Below are positions 11,691 through 20,529 of a stretch of DNA of 21,820 bases, in pieces (the stretch's first letter is position 1; every line of letters starts with the position of its first letter). Below the pieces are notes generated by a model. That model saw only the letters and a program-made list of their open reading frames with translations, was not told the DNA's origin and ran no database searches. The stretch comes from Schoenoplectus triqueter (lineage: Eukaryota; Streptophyta; Magnoliopsida; Poales; Cyperaceae). The stretch covers positions 1 through 21,820 of the forward strand of contig CAXKVV010001735.1 in assembly GCA_964058805.1 (NCBI GenBank), written 5' to 3'. Position numbers and translations under genes: made by a program.

Positions 11691-13383
11691 CGGTACCGAC
11701 GGCGTCGGGTCTAGTTTTCATGTTTTGCGCGCCCCGACTCGTTTTCAGCGGTACTGAGGGCGTCGGGTCCGGTTTTCATGTTTTGCGCGCCCCGACTCGT
11801 TTTCGGCGGGACCGAGGTCGTCGGGTCCCGTTTTCATGTTTTGCGCGCCCGGACTCGTTATCGGCGGTTCCGAGTGCGTCGCGTCCCATTTTCATGATTT
11901 GCGCGCCCGGACTCGTTTTCGGCGGTACCGAGGGCATCGGGTCTCGTTTTCTTGTTTTGCGCGCCCGGACTCATTTTCGACGGTAGCGAGGGCGTCGGGG
12001 CCCGTTTTCATGTTTTGCGCGCCCAGAATCATTTTCGGCGGTACTGAGCGTGTCGGCTCCCGTTTTCATGTTTTGCGCGCCCGGACTCCTTTTCGGCGCT
12101 ACCGAGGGCGTCGAGTCCCGTTTTCATGTTTTGCGCGTCCGGAGTCGTTTTCGGCAGTACCGGGGCGTCGGGTCCCGTTTTCATGTTTTGCATGCCCGGA
12201 CTCGTTTTCTGCGGTACCGGAGCGTCGGGTCTCATTTTCATGTTTTGCGCGCCCGGACTCGTTTTCGGCGGTACTGAGGGAATCAGGTCCCGTTTCATGC
12301 TTTGCGCGCCCGGAATCATTTTCGGCGGTACTGAGGGAGTCGGCTCCCGTTTTCATGTTTTGCGCGCCCGGACTCGTTTTCGACGGTACCGAGTGCGTCG
12401 CGACCCGTTTTCATGTTTTGTGCTCCCGCACTCGTTTTCGATGGTACGAGGGCGTCGGGTCCCGGTTTCATGTTTCGTGCCCCCAGACTCGTTTCGGCGG
12501 TACCAGGGGCGTCGGGTCCTGCTTTCATGTTTTGCGCACCCGGATTCATTTTCGGCGGTACCGAGGGCGTCGGGTCTCGTTTTCAAGACTTGCGCGCCCG
12601 GACTCATTTTCGACGGTACCGTGGGCGTCTGGACCAGTTTTCATGATTTGCGCGCCCCGACTCGTTTTCGGCGGTACCGAGGGCGTCGGGTCCGGTTTTC
12701 ATGTTTTGCGCGCCACGACTCGTTTTCGACGGGACCGAGGGCGTCGGGTCCCGTTTTCATGTTTTGTGTGCCCCGACTCGTTTTCAGCGGGACCGAGGGC
12801 TTCGGGTCCCATTTTCATGTTTTGTGCGCCCGGACTCATTATCGTCGGTTCCGTGTGCGTCGCGTCCCGTTTTCATGCTTTGCGCGCCCAGAATCGTTTT
12901 CAACGGTACTAAGGGAGTCGGCTCCCGTTTTCATGTGATGCGTGCCCGGAATTATTTTCGACGGTATTAAGGGAGTCGGCTCCCGTTTTCATGTTTTGCG
13001 CGCCAGGACTCTTTTTCGGCGGTACCGAGTGCGTCGCGACCCGTTTTTATGTTTGGTGCTCCCGGACTCATTTTCGACGGTACCGAGGGCGTCGGGTCCC
13101 GGTTTCTTGTTTCGCGCCCCCGGACTCGTTTTTGACGATACCGAGGGCGTCGGGTCCCGTTTTCATGTCTTGCGCGCCCCGACTCTTTTTCGGCTTTACC
13201 GAGGGCGTCGGGTCTCGTTTTCATGTTTTGCGCGCTCGGACTCGTTTTCGGCGGTACTGAGGACGTCGGGTACTGTTTTCATGTATTGCACGCCCCGACT
13301 CAATTTCGGCGGTACGGAGGGCGTCGTGTCCCTTTTTCATGATTTGCGCGCCTCGACTCGTTTTCGGCGGTACCGAGGGCGTC
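11691..13383 (-). repeat. 58-bp satellite array, inverted block (about 29 monomers)
   Basis: From 11691 the same monomer is read on the other strand: GGTACCGAGGGCGTCGGGTC, then TTTTCATGTTTTGCGCGCC. The change happens within a monomer at GAGTCCGG|CGGTACC, with no spacer. This block seems more diverged than the forward one and has its own subfamily with GGAATCATT and AGGGAGTCGGCTCCC. In that subfamily two changes together create a perfect GGGAG-TCGG-CTCCC hairpin (12335-12348, 12913-12926, 12971-12984). The last unit stops at GAGGGCGTC, 13383, where an LTR end begins. Confidence 0.95.
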
Positions 13384-13900
13384 TGATAGCGTTCGAGCTA
13401 TGAATCGTCCAAGGACACGCACACGTTCAACTATAAAATCACAACTGGTGGATACTCTCAACTCACGGCATGATAAAAGAGGAGATAAACTCAACTCAAG
13501 ATAAACTTTTTCATAATAATTCAACAAGTCCGTTTACATTCAGAAATTAGGATTTATATAGCCATACAACTCAACTCTAGAAACTTCCTACTAATTAATA
13601 ACTCCTTAACTATTTTTGCAAATATCAAAACACAATAAAATTAACTACTACTGTTAATTCCAAAATATAATTAAAACATAGAAAGACTCAAAGACAAGTT
13701 CCAAGAAACCAAATGCTGGCTGGCTCCTCAGTAACAACGCTCACTTGACACGAGGTTTTGACCAAGAAGACTCTGGAATCTGGAGAAACTCAAAACACAA
13801 GATAGATAGTCCATTTCATCATCTGATCACAGAAATTTGAATCATCCAAATCCGAGTTATTATGAGAGAGTTATGCCCAAAATACTGGCCCAGTACGAAT
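13384..13900 (-). repeat. Probable 3' LTR of the Ty3/gypsy element
   Basis: Non-coding sequence between the pol stop (13928) and the satellite. On the minus strand it carries a good TATA box (13550-13563) and ends in CTATCA at 13384, a CA end as expected of LTRs. The inner (TG) boundary is not clear; I set it just beyond the pol end. No clear polypurine tract was found, so LTR length is uncertain and pol may overlap it. With only one LTR present, identity between LTRs cannot be used to confirm it. Confidence 0.55.
13550..13563 (-). promoter_or_regulatory. TATA box of the LTR promoter
   Basis: On the minus strand the sequence reads GGCTATATAAATCC, a canonical plant TATA box. It lies about 165 bp before the proposed LTR end, a plausible U3/R arrangement. 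No other promoter element was assigned. Confidence 0.55.
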
Positions 13901-13927
13901 CTGTCCAGAAAGCTGCTGTTTCGTAAA

Positions 13928-15961
13928 TTAATTGTAAATATGACTTGGGCCTAGTTCTTCAAACTGAGAACTGGTCCAGAACTTGCTTCCTTGATCATGA
14001 TTGTTCACCTGTAGTCCTGCCATGACTTGATCGCCATCATTCTCCCCTGGATGAAAAGAACTCGCCCACGAGTTCGGCTCATTTTCGCCATGGTATGGAG
14101 AAAGATCCTTCACATTGAATGTGGATGAAACACCATAATCTCCGGGAAGCTCCACCTTGTAAGCATTGTCACCTATGCGCTGCAAGATTTTAAACGGTCC
14201 ATCACCACGGTGCTTGAGCTTTGCATTGCGCCCAGGTGAAAATCTCTCCTTGCTCAAATGCACCCACACAAAATCACCTTCTTTGAAAATCACAGCCCTT
14301 CGGTGCTTGTTAGCTTGTCTTTCATACTTCTGATTTTGCTTCTCAATCCTCTTGCTGACTTGTTCATGCAAGTCCTTGATTGCTTTAGCACGCTCATCTG
14401 CATCTCCACTATAGCTATGGCTGATTGGCAATGACACAAGATCAAGAGGAGTCTTTGGATTGCATCCATACACCACTTCAAAAGGGCTTTTACCTGTCGT
14501 CTTGCTGTTGGACCTGTTGTAAGCGAATTCAGCTTGAGGTAGAACAAGGTCCCATTGGCGTATGTTATCACCCACTAAGATTCTCAACAGATTGCCCAAA
14601 CTTCGATTCACAATCTCAGTTTGGCCATCGGTTTGAGGATGATAGGCTGAACTAAACTGCAGCTTTGTACCCATCTTATGCCAAAGTGTTCTCCAAAAAT
14701 GCCCAACAAACTTCGGGTCTCTATCAGATGTTATGGTATTTGGAATGCCATGCAACTTCACTATCTCCTTGAAATAAAGATCAGCTATGTTAGTGGCATC
14801 CATCGTTTTTGCACAAGGAACAAAGTGCGCCATTTTAGAGAACCGATCAACCACCACCATGATTGAATCTTTGCTGCGTTGAGTTCGGGGCAATCCCATC
14901 ACAAAGTCCATGCTCACATCTTCCCACGGTGCATTAGGAACAGGAAGGGGTGTGTAAAGTCCAGAATTTTAAGACTTTGTTTTTGCTAGATGGCAAGTTC
15001 TACATCTCAAAATGTAATGGTTCACATCCTTCATCATTTTAGGCCAATAGAAACGGTCTTGGAGTAATGCACCAGTTTTATGTCGTCCAAAATGACCACT
15101 TAACCCACCATCATGAACCTCTTTAATGATCTGCCACCTCAAAGAACAATTCGGTACGCACAAACGGTTGCCATAGAAAATATATCCATCATTCACCACA
15201 AATTCTTTATATGGCCCTTTTGCACATTCAGCTTTTATCATGCCAAAGAACTCATCATCAGAATACAACTCCTTGATCACTTCAAACCCAAGAACATTTA
15301 CCTTCATTGTGGACAGCAAAGAATGCCTCCTACTTAAAGCATCCGCCACTTGATTTGAAGCACCACTTTTATGCTTGATGTGGAATGTGTAGCCTTGTAA
15401 AAATTCCACCCACCTTGCATGCCTTGGTTTGAGCTTGTGCTGCCCATTTATGAACTTCAGCGCCTCATGGTCGGAGTAGAGAATGAACTCCTTGGAAATG
15501 AGGTAGTGTCTCCAATGCCCAAGAGCTCGGACAATTGCATAGAACTCCTTGTCATATGTAGTGTAGTTCTTACGTGAATCTGAAAGCTTTTCACTAAAGA
15601 AGTCAATAGGTCGACCTTCTTGATTGAGAACCGCACCAATGCCAACACCAGATGCATCACATTCAAGCTCAAAAATATTCTCAAAGTTGGGCAAAGTAAG
15701 AATTGGGGCTGCTGTCATCTTCTCCTTGATGAGTTGAAAGCTCTTTTTAGCTTCCTTTGTCCATTTGAATACTCCTCCTTTCAAGCACTCGGTGATTGGA
15801 GAGACAAGAGTGCTGAAATCTCGAATGAACCGGTGATAAAATGAGGCCAGTCCATGAAAACTCCTCACATCGTGAATGTTGGTTGGTATTGGCCATGAAA
15901 TAATTGCATCCACCTTAGAAGGATCAACATGAATACCCTCAGCTGAAACCACATAGCCTAG
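13928..15961 (-). pseudogene. pol: Ty3/gypsy pol fragment (RT end, RNase H, integrase)
   Basis: One reading frame runs from 15961 down to the stop at 13928, interrupted by a single TAA at 14971-14969. The stop follows LAKTKS, where related elements usually continue with Gln, so a CAA-to-TAA change is likely. The first part (from Met at 15952, 327 residues) begins after the RT catalytic centre. It has the RNase H residues Asp99 (ECDAS), Glu136, Asp161 (YSDHE) and Asp204 (VADALS), then the integrase HHCC zinc finger (His280, His287, Cys317, Cys320). The second part (from Met at 14917, 329 residues) is the integrase core with Asp4, Asp65 (SDRD) and Glu101, i.e. exact DD35E spacing, then a GPY/F-type module near residue 240 (GPFKILQRIGDNAYKVELP). 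No gag, protease or RT palm with its YxDD motif is present in the window, so the element cannot move by itself. Confidence 0.92.
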
Positions 15962-17522
15962 TGTTTACCCCTGAAAGGTTGAAGGAAGAAATACAAGAGA
16001 GAAAGTCAAGGTCAAACCCTATGAGCTGAAGCAGTACAATCCCTGTACTACATGGAATAGTATCAATGCCAAGCCAGTATTTTGATACAACCAATCATGA
16101 GAAATCCCAATGTGATTTTTGCTTTCAAGGCTGACCTGGTGCCAAAGCTGTGAGCAACCACCTAACCATGCTTTAATTTGTGTCAATTGCTGATAAGTAG
16201 TCAGCTCTATGACCAAATTACCCTCATGTTAAGGGATTGAAAGTCAATTTCACAAGACTGATCAGGTGCCAAAGCTGGGAGCAACCACCTGATCAAGTCT
16301 AGATTTGTATTAATTGCTGATAAGTAGTCAGCATTTGATCAAATCAAACCCTAATGAATATCAATATAAGTCTAATTGGTATTTAGTTAGGGTGGTTTCT
16401 GCAAGGAGAATTTATTTGGCAGAGACACTGAGCTACAACTGATAAATAGGGATTTTATAAGAATAAAACAGGGTTTTATTGATAATGGAATTTTTAGCAC
16501 AAGCAGAAAGGGGTAAAATGGGAATATAAAAATATAGAGATGATCATCATGATTTTAGAGAATTTTGGTGAAAATTTCATGATTTTTGGATGAAGGGATC
16601 TATTAAAATCAATTGGAGAAAGAAAATCAGAGCAATCCAAAGGCTGAGATTCAATCAGGGACTTTTAAGGGTGCAACTTGGAGCTAAGAATCTGATTGGG
16701 TACAAGTTGGGGGCTGCCAAACAAAGATATTTCAGTTTGAGCGCTGGAGAAATTTTTGAAAGAAAGGAAAATTTGCATAAACCCGGTGTACCAATTCTGT
16801 CTCTCATTAAACATGACGGGTGGGGCCTAAACCCGTGCGCCAAGTCCACCTGAGCTGCACCACACCTCTCCCTTGTTTCCTTCACTGCCGCTGGGCCCCA
16901 CACGACAGGAATTCATCTCCTTCTCTGCTGCTGCTGCAGCTTCTTCCCTGCTGAACCCGATTTTTAACAGAATTCAATCCGAAAATGGAAAAGCACTCAA
17001 ACGGCGACGAAAAATTGCAAATAATATACCGTTGGAAAGCTCTCAGCGAGGAGAATATTCTAGAACAATTTATTTTCAGTTTCATGCTCTGTGAATCACT
17101 CGCATCAGAGGAGAAAGAATTCGGGTTTAGAATTTAATTGGATGATTTGGTGGGTAATTGGACAAATTGGCGGTTTAGGGAGGCTTAAGTGGGTCCCACG
17201 ATTCGGTTAAGGCAGTTGCTGGCATGAATTAACCCCCTGTTACATGTTTTTCATAATGGAATTGGTGTATAGAACCGAGAGCAAAGAAATTGAGCTAATT
17301 CGCTTGGCATTTGAAGAGATAGGAGCAGGGAGGAGTGGAGCAACACCTACCATGCCATGCTGGCAATCCAGACCTTATAATCTACTTGCAACAAACACAC
17401 ATTGAGTTGATCTACACCGTTGAATTGTTGGATGAAAGGTTGGATGTTATGCCATGTCATTGATCCGTGGGAGAGAGAAAACACAAATTGTGTTGAGAAG
17501 AAACACAATTGAGAAATTGATG
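15962..17522 (+). other. Non-coding stretch, possible U3 of another LTR element
   Basis: It begins TGTTTACCCC directly at the broken edge of the pol fragment, as an LTR start (TG) would if a second element had inserted there or recombined. It has no credible protein: open frames at 16590-16853 and 16873-17094 are short and low in similarity to anything I recognise. It contains several perfect inverted repeats, e.g. GTATCAA 16060-16066 with TTGATAC 16082-16088, and AGTAC/GTACT near 16033-16049, plus the duplicated module described at 16130-16345. A TATA box follows at 17523. No matching LTR end was found, so the LTR reading is a guess. Confidence 0.35.
16130..16345 (+). repeat. Two diverged tandem copies (about 127-bp period) with hairpins
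   Basis: GGTGCCAAAGCTG-GAGCAACCACCT recurs at about 16138 and 16265, and the tail GCTGATAAGTAGTCAGC recurs at 16189-16205 and 16316-16332. In copy 2 the first part is a perfect 10-bp inverted repeat, TGATCAGGTG (16259-16268) with CACCTGATCA (16286-16295), loop 17 nt. In copy 1 only the inner GGTG/CACC pairs. The tail is a hairpin in both: GCTGA/TCAGC in copy 1 and TGCTGA/TCAGCA in copy 2, loop TAAGTAG. Confidence 0.8.
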
Positions 17523-17533
17523 CCTATATAAAC
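17523..17533 (+). promoter_or_regulatory. TATA box candidate
   Basis: CCTATATAAAC matches the plant TATA consensus and is followed by CCCCCAACAGC and A/G-rich sequence typical of a transcribed leader. It lies about 1.56 kb after the TGTTTACCCC start at 15962, which fits a long U3. The transcript would run into the hairpin modules at 17946-18478. No coding region follows within the window. Confidence 0.5.
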
Positions 17534-17945
17534 CCCCAACAGCAAAGAAAAGGAGGATCAATTTTTGAAGAGGCAACTACTTCCCTTCTAAAAAAAAATC
17601 AGCAAAAGAGAGAGAAGCTTGGAGAGAGAAAATAAAACCCACACCTTCATCAGTGATTGTAAAGAGAAAGAGAGAGATAAAGGAAATTAGCAAGAGAATT
17701 AGTCAATTGGTATATTTTCTTTTTCGGATAAAAAGGTAATTGAGCTATATGCTTATCAATCAAAATCATACCTTTATGTTTTCTTTTAGGAACCTTTTCT
17801 TGATAATCCATACTTATGCAGTTGATAATTTCTTTTTTCAAATCTTGCTATTATCACTTCCTAAATTGCAGATTTTCTTTCTTTCCTTTTCTGGTTTTAC
17901 TGTTTCTTGTGCTAAAGTTAATAATTGATTGTGAAATTGGTCATC
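17534..17945. other. Possible transcribed leader, no gene
   Basis: Purine-rich (AGAGAGAAG runs near 17600-17690) and then T-rich sequence. The only open frames are below about 65 codons and look random. Nothing else is recognised. Confidence 0.35.
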
Positions 17946-18478
17946 CAGCGAGCCACTGGCCCAAACACAAAGTGTTTGGTGAGCCTTTAGGCCTGGATTG
18001 ATCATCACTATCAAGAATTCATGGTGAGATACTACTGTACCAAAGTTTCATTTCAGTTTCTGAGATTTTCTTGCTTACAATTGAATAATAGTTAAAAGAT
18101 AGAATCTTTGATCTCTTAATTACTTAGTGTTACAGTTAGGTTTGATGGAACATCTTCAATTTGAGTCAATTTGTCAGTAAATATTGAGAATTCAAAAAGA
18201 GTTAAGATCGGTACCAGTCAACACTGTACATCGCCAAGTGGTACCATGATTATAAGCAAAAGAAAACCCTTGTACCCGCTCCACATTACACCAACATGTT
18301 GAGACGATGCATATTGAGCTTGTACCTGTCTCATATCATACTAGCACACTAGTCAATTTCATTGAATTACACTTCAGTGTCATGAAACGTAGTTGGCATT
18401 GGGCTTCAAGAACATCCAACTCAGCGAGCCACTGGCCCTAGCCCAGGCTAGGTGTGCCTTTAGGCCTGAGGGATGTTA
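17946..18478 (+). repeat. Two diverged modules with a conserved-shape hairpin
   Basis: CAGCGAGCCACTGGCC starts at 17946 and again at 18422 (476 bp apart), and each copy ends with GCCTTTAGGCCTG. Between them is a stem-loop whose bases differ but whose pairing is kept: CCAAACAC (17961-17968), loop AAA, GTGTTTGG (17972-17979); versus CCTAGCC (18437-18443), loop CA, GGCTAGG (18446-18452). Both are enclosed by GGC and GCC with a three-base bulge (TGA or TGT). Another nested hairpin lies between the modules: TTTCAT 18357-18362 and ACACT 18369-18373 pair with AGTGT 18376-18380 and ATGAAA 18382-18387. Confidence 0.8.
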
Positions 18479-18745
18479 ATCAAGTATACTAGCACGATAA
18501 GCATTGAAGAATCACAAGGAATTTAGATTAGTATCAACCGGTACCATGTATTGTTGAGTAACACCATGCTCCAATGTAGTTGCAAGCAAATAGAAATCTC
18601 TTCATTCATCTCGAATCATGTCAATATGTCAAAACGATGCTTGTCAAATCCACAATTGTCGAAAACATCGATCAATTCAATTGAATTCGACGGAAGAAGC
18701 ATCCCGGTACCAATTCTAATCAATACACTTTAATCGGTACCGCCG
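18205..18745. other. Non-coding stretch with five GGTACC sites and a diverged internal repeat
   Basis: GGTACC occurs at 18210, 18240, 18540, 18706 and 18736. An internal direct repeat is visible: GTACCATG, then AAGCAAA, then CATGTT/CATGTC and GACGATGC/AACGATGC, around 18241-18312 and 18541-18645. The last site reads TCGGTACCGCCG, a 12-base match to the satellite core, possibly by chance. No protein is encoded. Confidence 0.5.
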
Positions 18746-19180
18746 CATAGCCTCCACTACCGGATGGATCTTCGATCAGACACTTTGGAAAGATTCTACA
18801 CACCAAGACGATGCTAGGGTGATGATCTGATCGGAGAACGAGTGCTCCGGTCACCGGGAACACCACGTTGCACAGATCTTAACGCATTAGAAAGTCGGAG
18901 GCTGAAGAGATTCTCTTTGCACGATCATTGAAGCGATCACCAATCTCGAGGATTCGTCGGCGGATGAGATCCATTAAAAGTTTGGGGAAATTAAACGAAA
19001 GAAGATCTGGACCTTAGATCCATTAAATACGCATCTTAATTAAATCTGGCGGCCCAAGTATGTTTGAATATTTGAATAATAACTCTGCACTAATCTCGGC
19101 ACGATCCAACGATCCATATTAATAGCAGAACTGAAATGAAAGGGGCCGGCCCATTTTACCATACTGGGCTTATTCACGGA
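18746..19180. other. Unassigned non-coding stretch with an inverted repeat at its end
   Basis: No open frame of note. ATACTGGGCT (19161-19170) is complementary to AGCCCAGTAT (19213-19222), and the overlapping GGGCTTATT (19166-19174) to AATAAGCCC (19223-19231). GGGGCCGGCCC lies at 19142. No LTR end or primer-binding site was recognised. Confidence 0.4.
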
Positions 19181-20411
19181 AAAAATAGAGAAATAAATAA
19201 ACAAATAAACTTAGCCCAGTATAATAAGCCCATTAGTTAATAACAGAATATTAAAATTAAATAGTAAATAAATCATTTGAAAATACTACTAAACTCCAAA
19301 TTGACTCAAATTCGTTTCTAAAATTTCCTTATTTTTCATACTATTTTTCTATATGATAATATTCCAGTTTTAAAAATATAATCATAGTAAAACAATTTAA
19401 AAGCAAAATACATTACATATATTGATATAGTTGACCTAGCTTTGACTTGTCATTTTAAATACTGTAAAAATTCCAAAAATACAAATAAAAATCATAAATA
19501 ATAACTAGATATATTTTAGTAATTTTTCAAGTGATTTTCCATGAAATAATAATAGTAATAGTAATATACTATAATAAAAAATGAGATTAGCTATATTCTT
19601 TGATAAATAAAAAATATAATAATAGATATTATATTGATATTTTCTATAAAAATATAATAATAAATAAATAGCACAAAATATACAAAATATACTACTATGG
19701 TAATAAATAGTAAAATACATTTTCTTTTATAATAAAAAAAATGATAATATAGTTTTATAATATGAATTGTATTTCTTTTGTTATTTCTATACAAATATAT
19801 AATAAAAATACTTTTGATGAATAAAATGTAATAAAAATAATAGTTGTAATAAAAACATAATGAATTTCATCTCTTATGACCATTTTCAACTAATAATAAA
19901 AATCTTATATTTTTCTATGGATAATAAATAGAAATAATAAAAATAGGTATAATGAATAGTATAATAAATAGGATAGAATATTAGTAATGATTCCTTTTTA
20001 GCTATTATAGATATTAAAAAAATAATAATAATAATAAAAAAATATATAAAAAAAATAATAATAATAAAAATATAATAATAGTAAAATAGCATAGCTAACC
20101 ATCTTTTAATTTTGTAAATAATTATTACATAATGAATAGTATTACAATATAATAGAATATAATAATAAAATCCTATTACTTTAGCTATTATGAACATTTT
20201 AAAAATACAAATAAAAATCATAGCCATTTTATTTTCTATTATTTTAGTAAGTGATTTTCTATAGAATAAATAGAGTTTAGAAATAATAAAAAATAAAATT
20301 CTACTATTTTAGCCATTATAAAAATCCCAAAAATATAAATAAAATTCTAATTAATAGCTAACCCCTTTTTCCTATTATTTTCTACATAGATAAATAGAGT
20401 TTAAAAATAAA

Positions 20412-20467
<56 letters not shown>

Positions 20468-20520
20468 GCATCTTTATAATAAAATAATAATGGAAGATAC
20501 TATATAATAGACTTTGTGCA
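19181..20520. other. Extremely AT-rich stretch with degenerate repeats
   Basis: Almost only A and T, with many AATA/ATAA runs. A degenerate unit, roughly TTTAGCCATTATAAAAATYCCAA with AAATACAAATAAAAATCATA, recurs at about 19446-19508, 20170-20227 and 20297-20360. The last two are about 130 bp apart. TGATTTTCTATAGAATAAATAG-like segments recur near 19530, 19910, 20250 and 20380. Open frames on the minus strand (e.g. 19886-20227) are low-complexity Ile/Tyr/Phe strings and are not genes. Confidence 0.7.
20412..20461. repeat. (AAT)n microsatellite, about 16-17 copies
   Basis: Uninterrupted AAT repeats over 50 bp, broken by an extra A at the right end. A typical plant simple repeat and likely polymorphic. 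Confidence 0.97.
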
Positions 20521-20529
20521 TTTTAGAAA

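Larger units (their letters stand above)
13384..15961 (-). mobile_element. Truncated Ty3/gypsy LTR retrotransposon
   Basis: Read on the minus strand, this is the 3' half of a Ty3/gypsy element: end of reverse transcriptase, RNase H, integrase and a 3' LTR. The pol order RT-RH-IN is that of Ty3/gypsy (Ty1/copia has IN first). The LTR end (CTATCA read on the minus strand) directly touches satellite monomer sequence, so the element probably inserted into the satellite array. The 5' half (5' LTR, gag, protease, RT palm) is missing; the break is at 15961, where unrelated sequence starting TGTTTACCCC follows. The amino-acid style of the RT/RH part resembles centromeric (CRM-like) chromoviruses, but no chromodomain is evident and the lineage is not established. 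Confidence 0.85.

Noticed and set aside
2491..13383. CRISPR-like array
   Set aside because: Units are directly adjacent with no unique spacers, and the setting is a plant nuclear genome.
16590..17094. Small proteins of 87 and 73 residues on the + strand
   Set aside because: No recognisable domain, overlapping random frames on both strands, and location in a probable LTR or promoter region.
18746..19231. Primer-binding site of an LTR element
   Set aside because: No stretch beginning TGG matched a tRNA 3' end well enough to call.
19505..20227. Hydrophobic Ile/Tyr/Phe-rich open frames on the minus strand
   Set aside because: They come from extreme AT content with ATA/TAT runs and have no domain structure.
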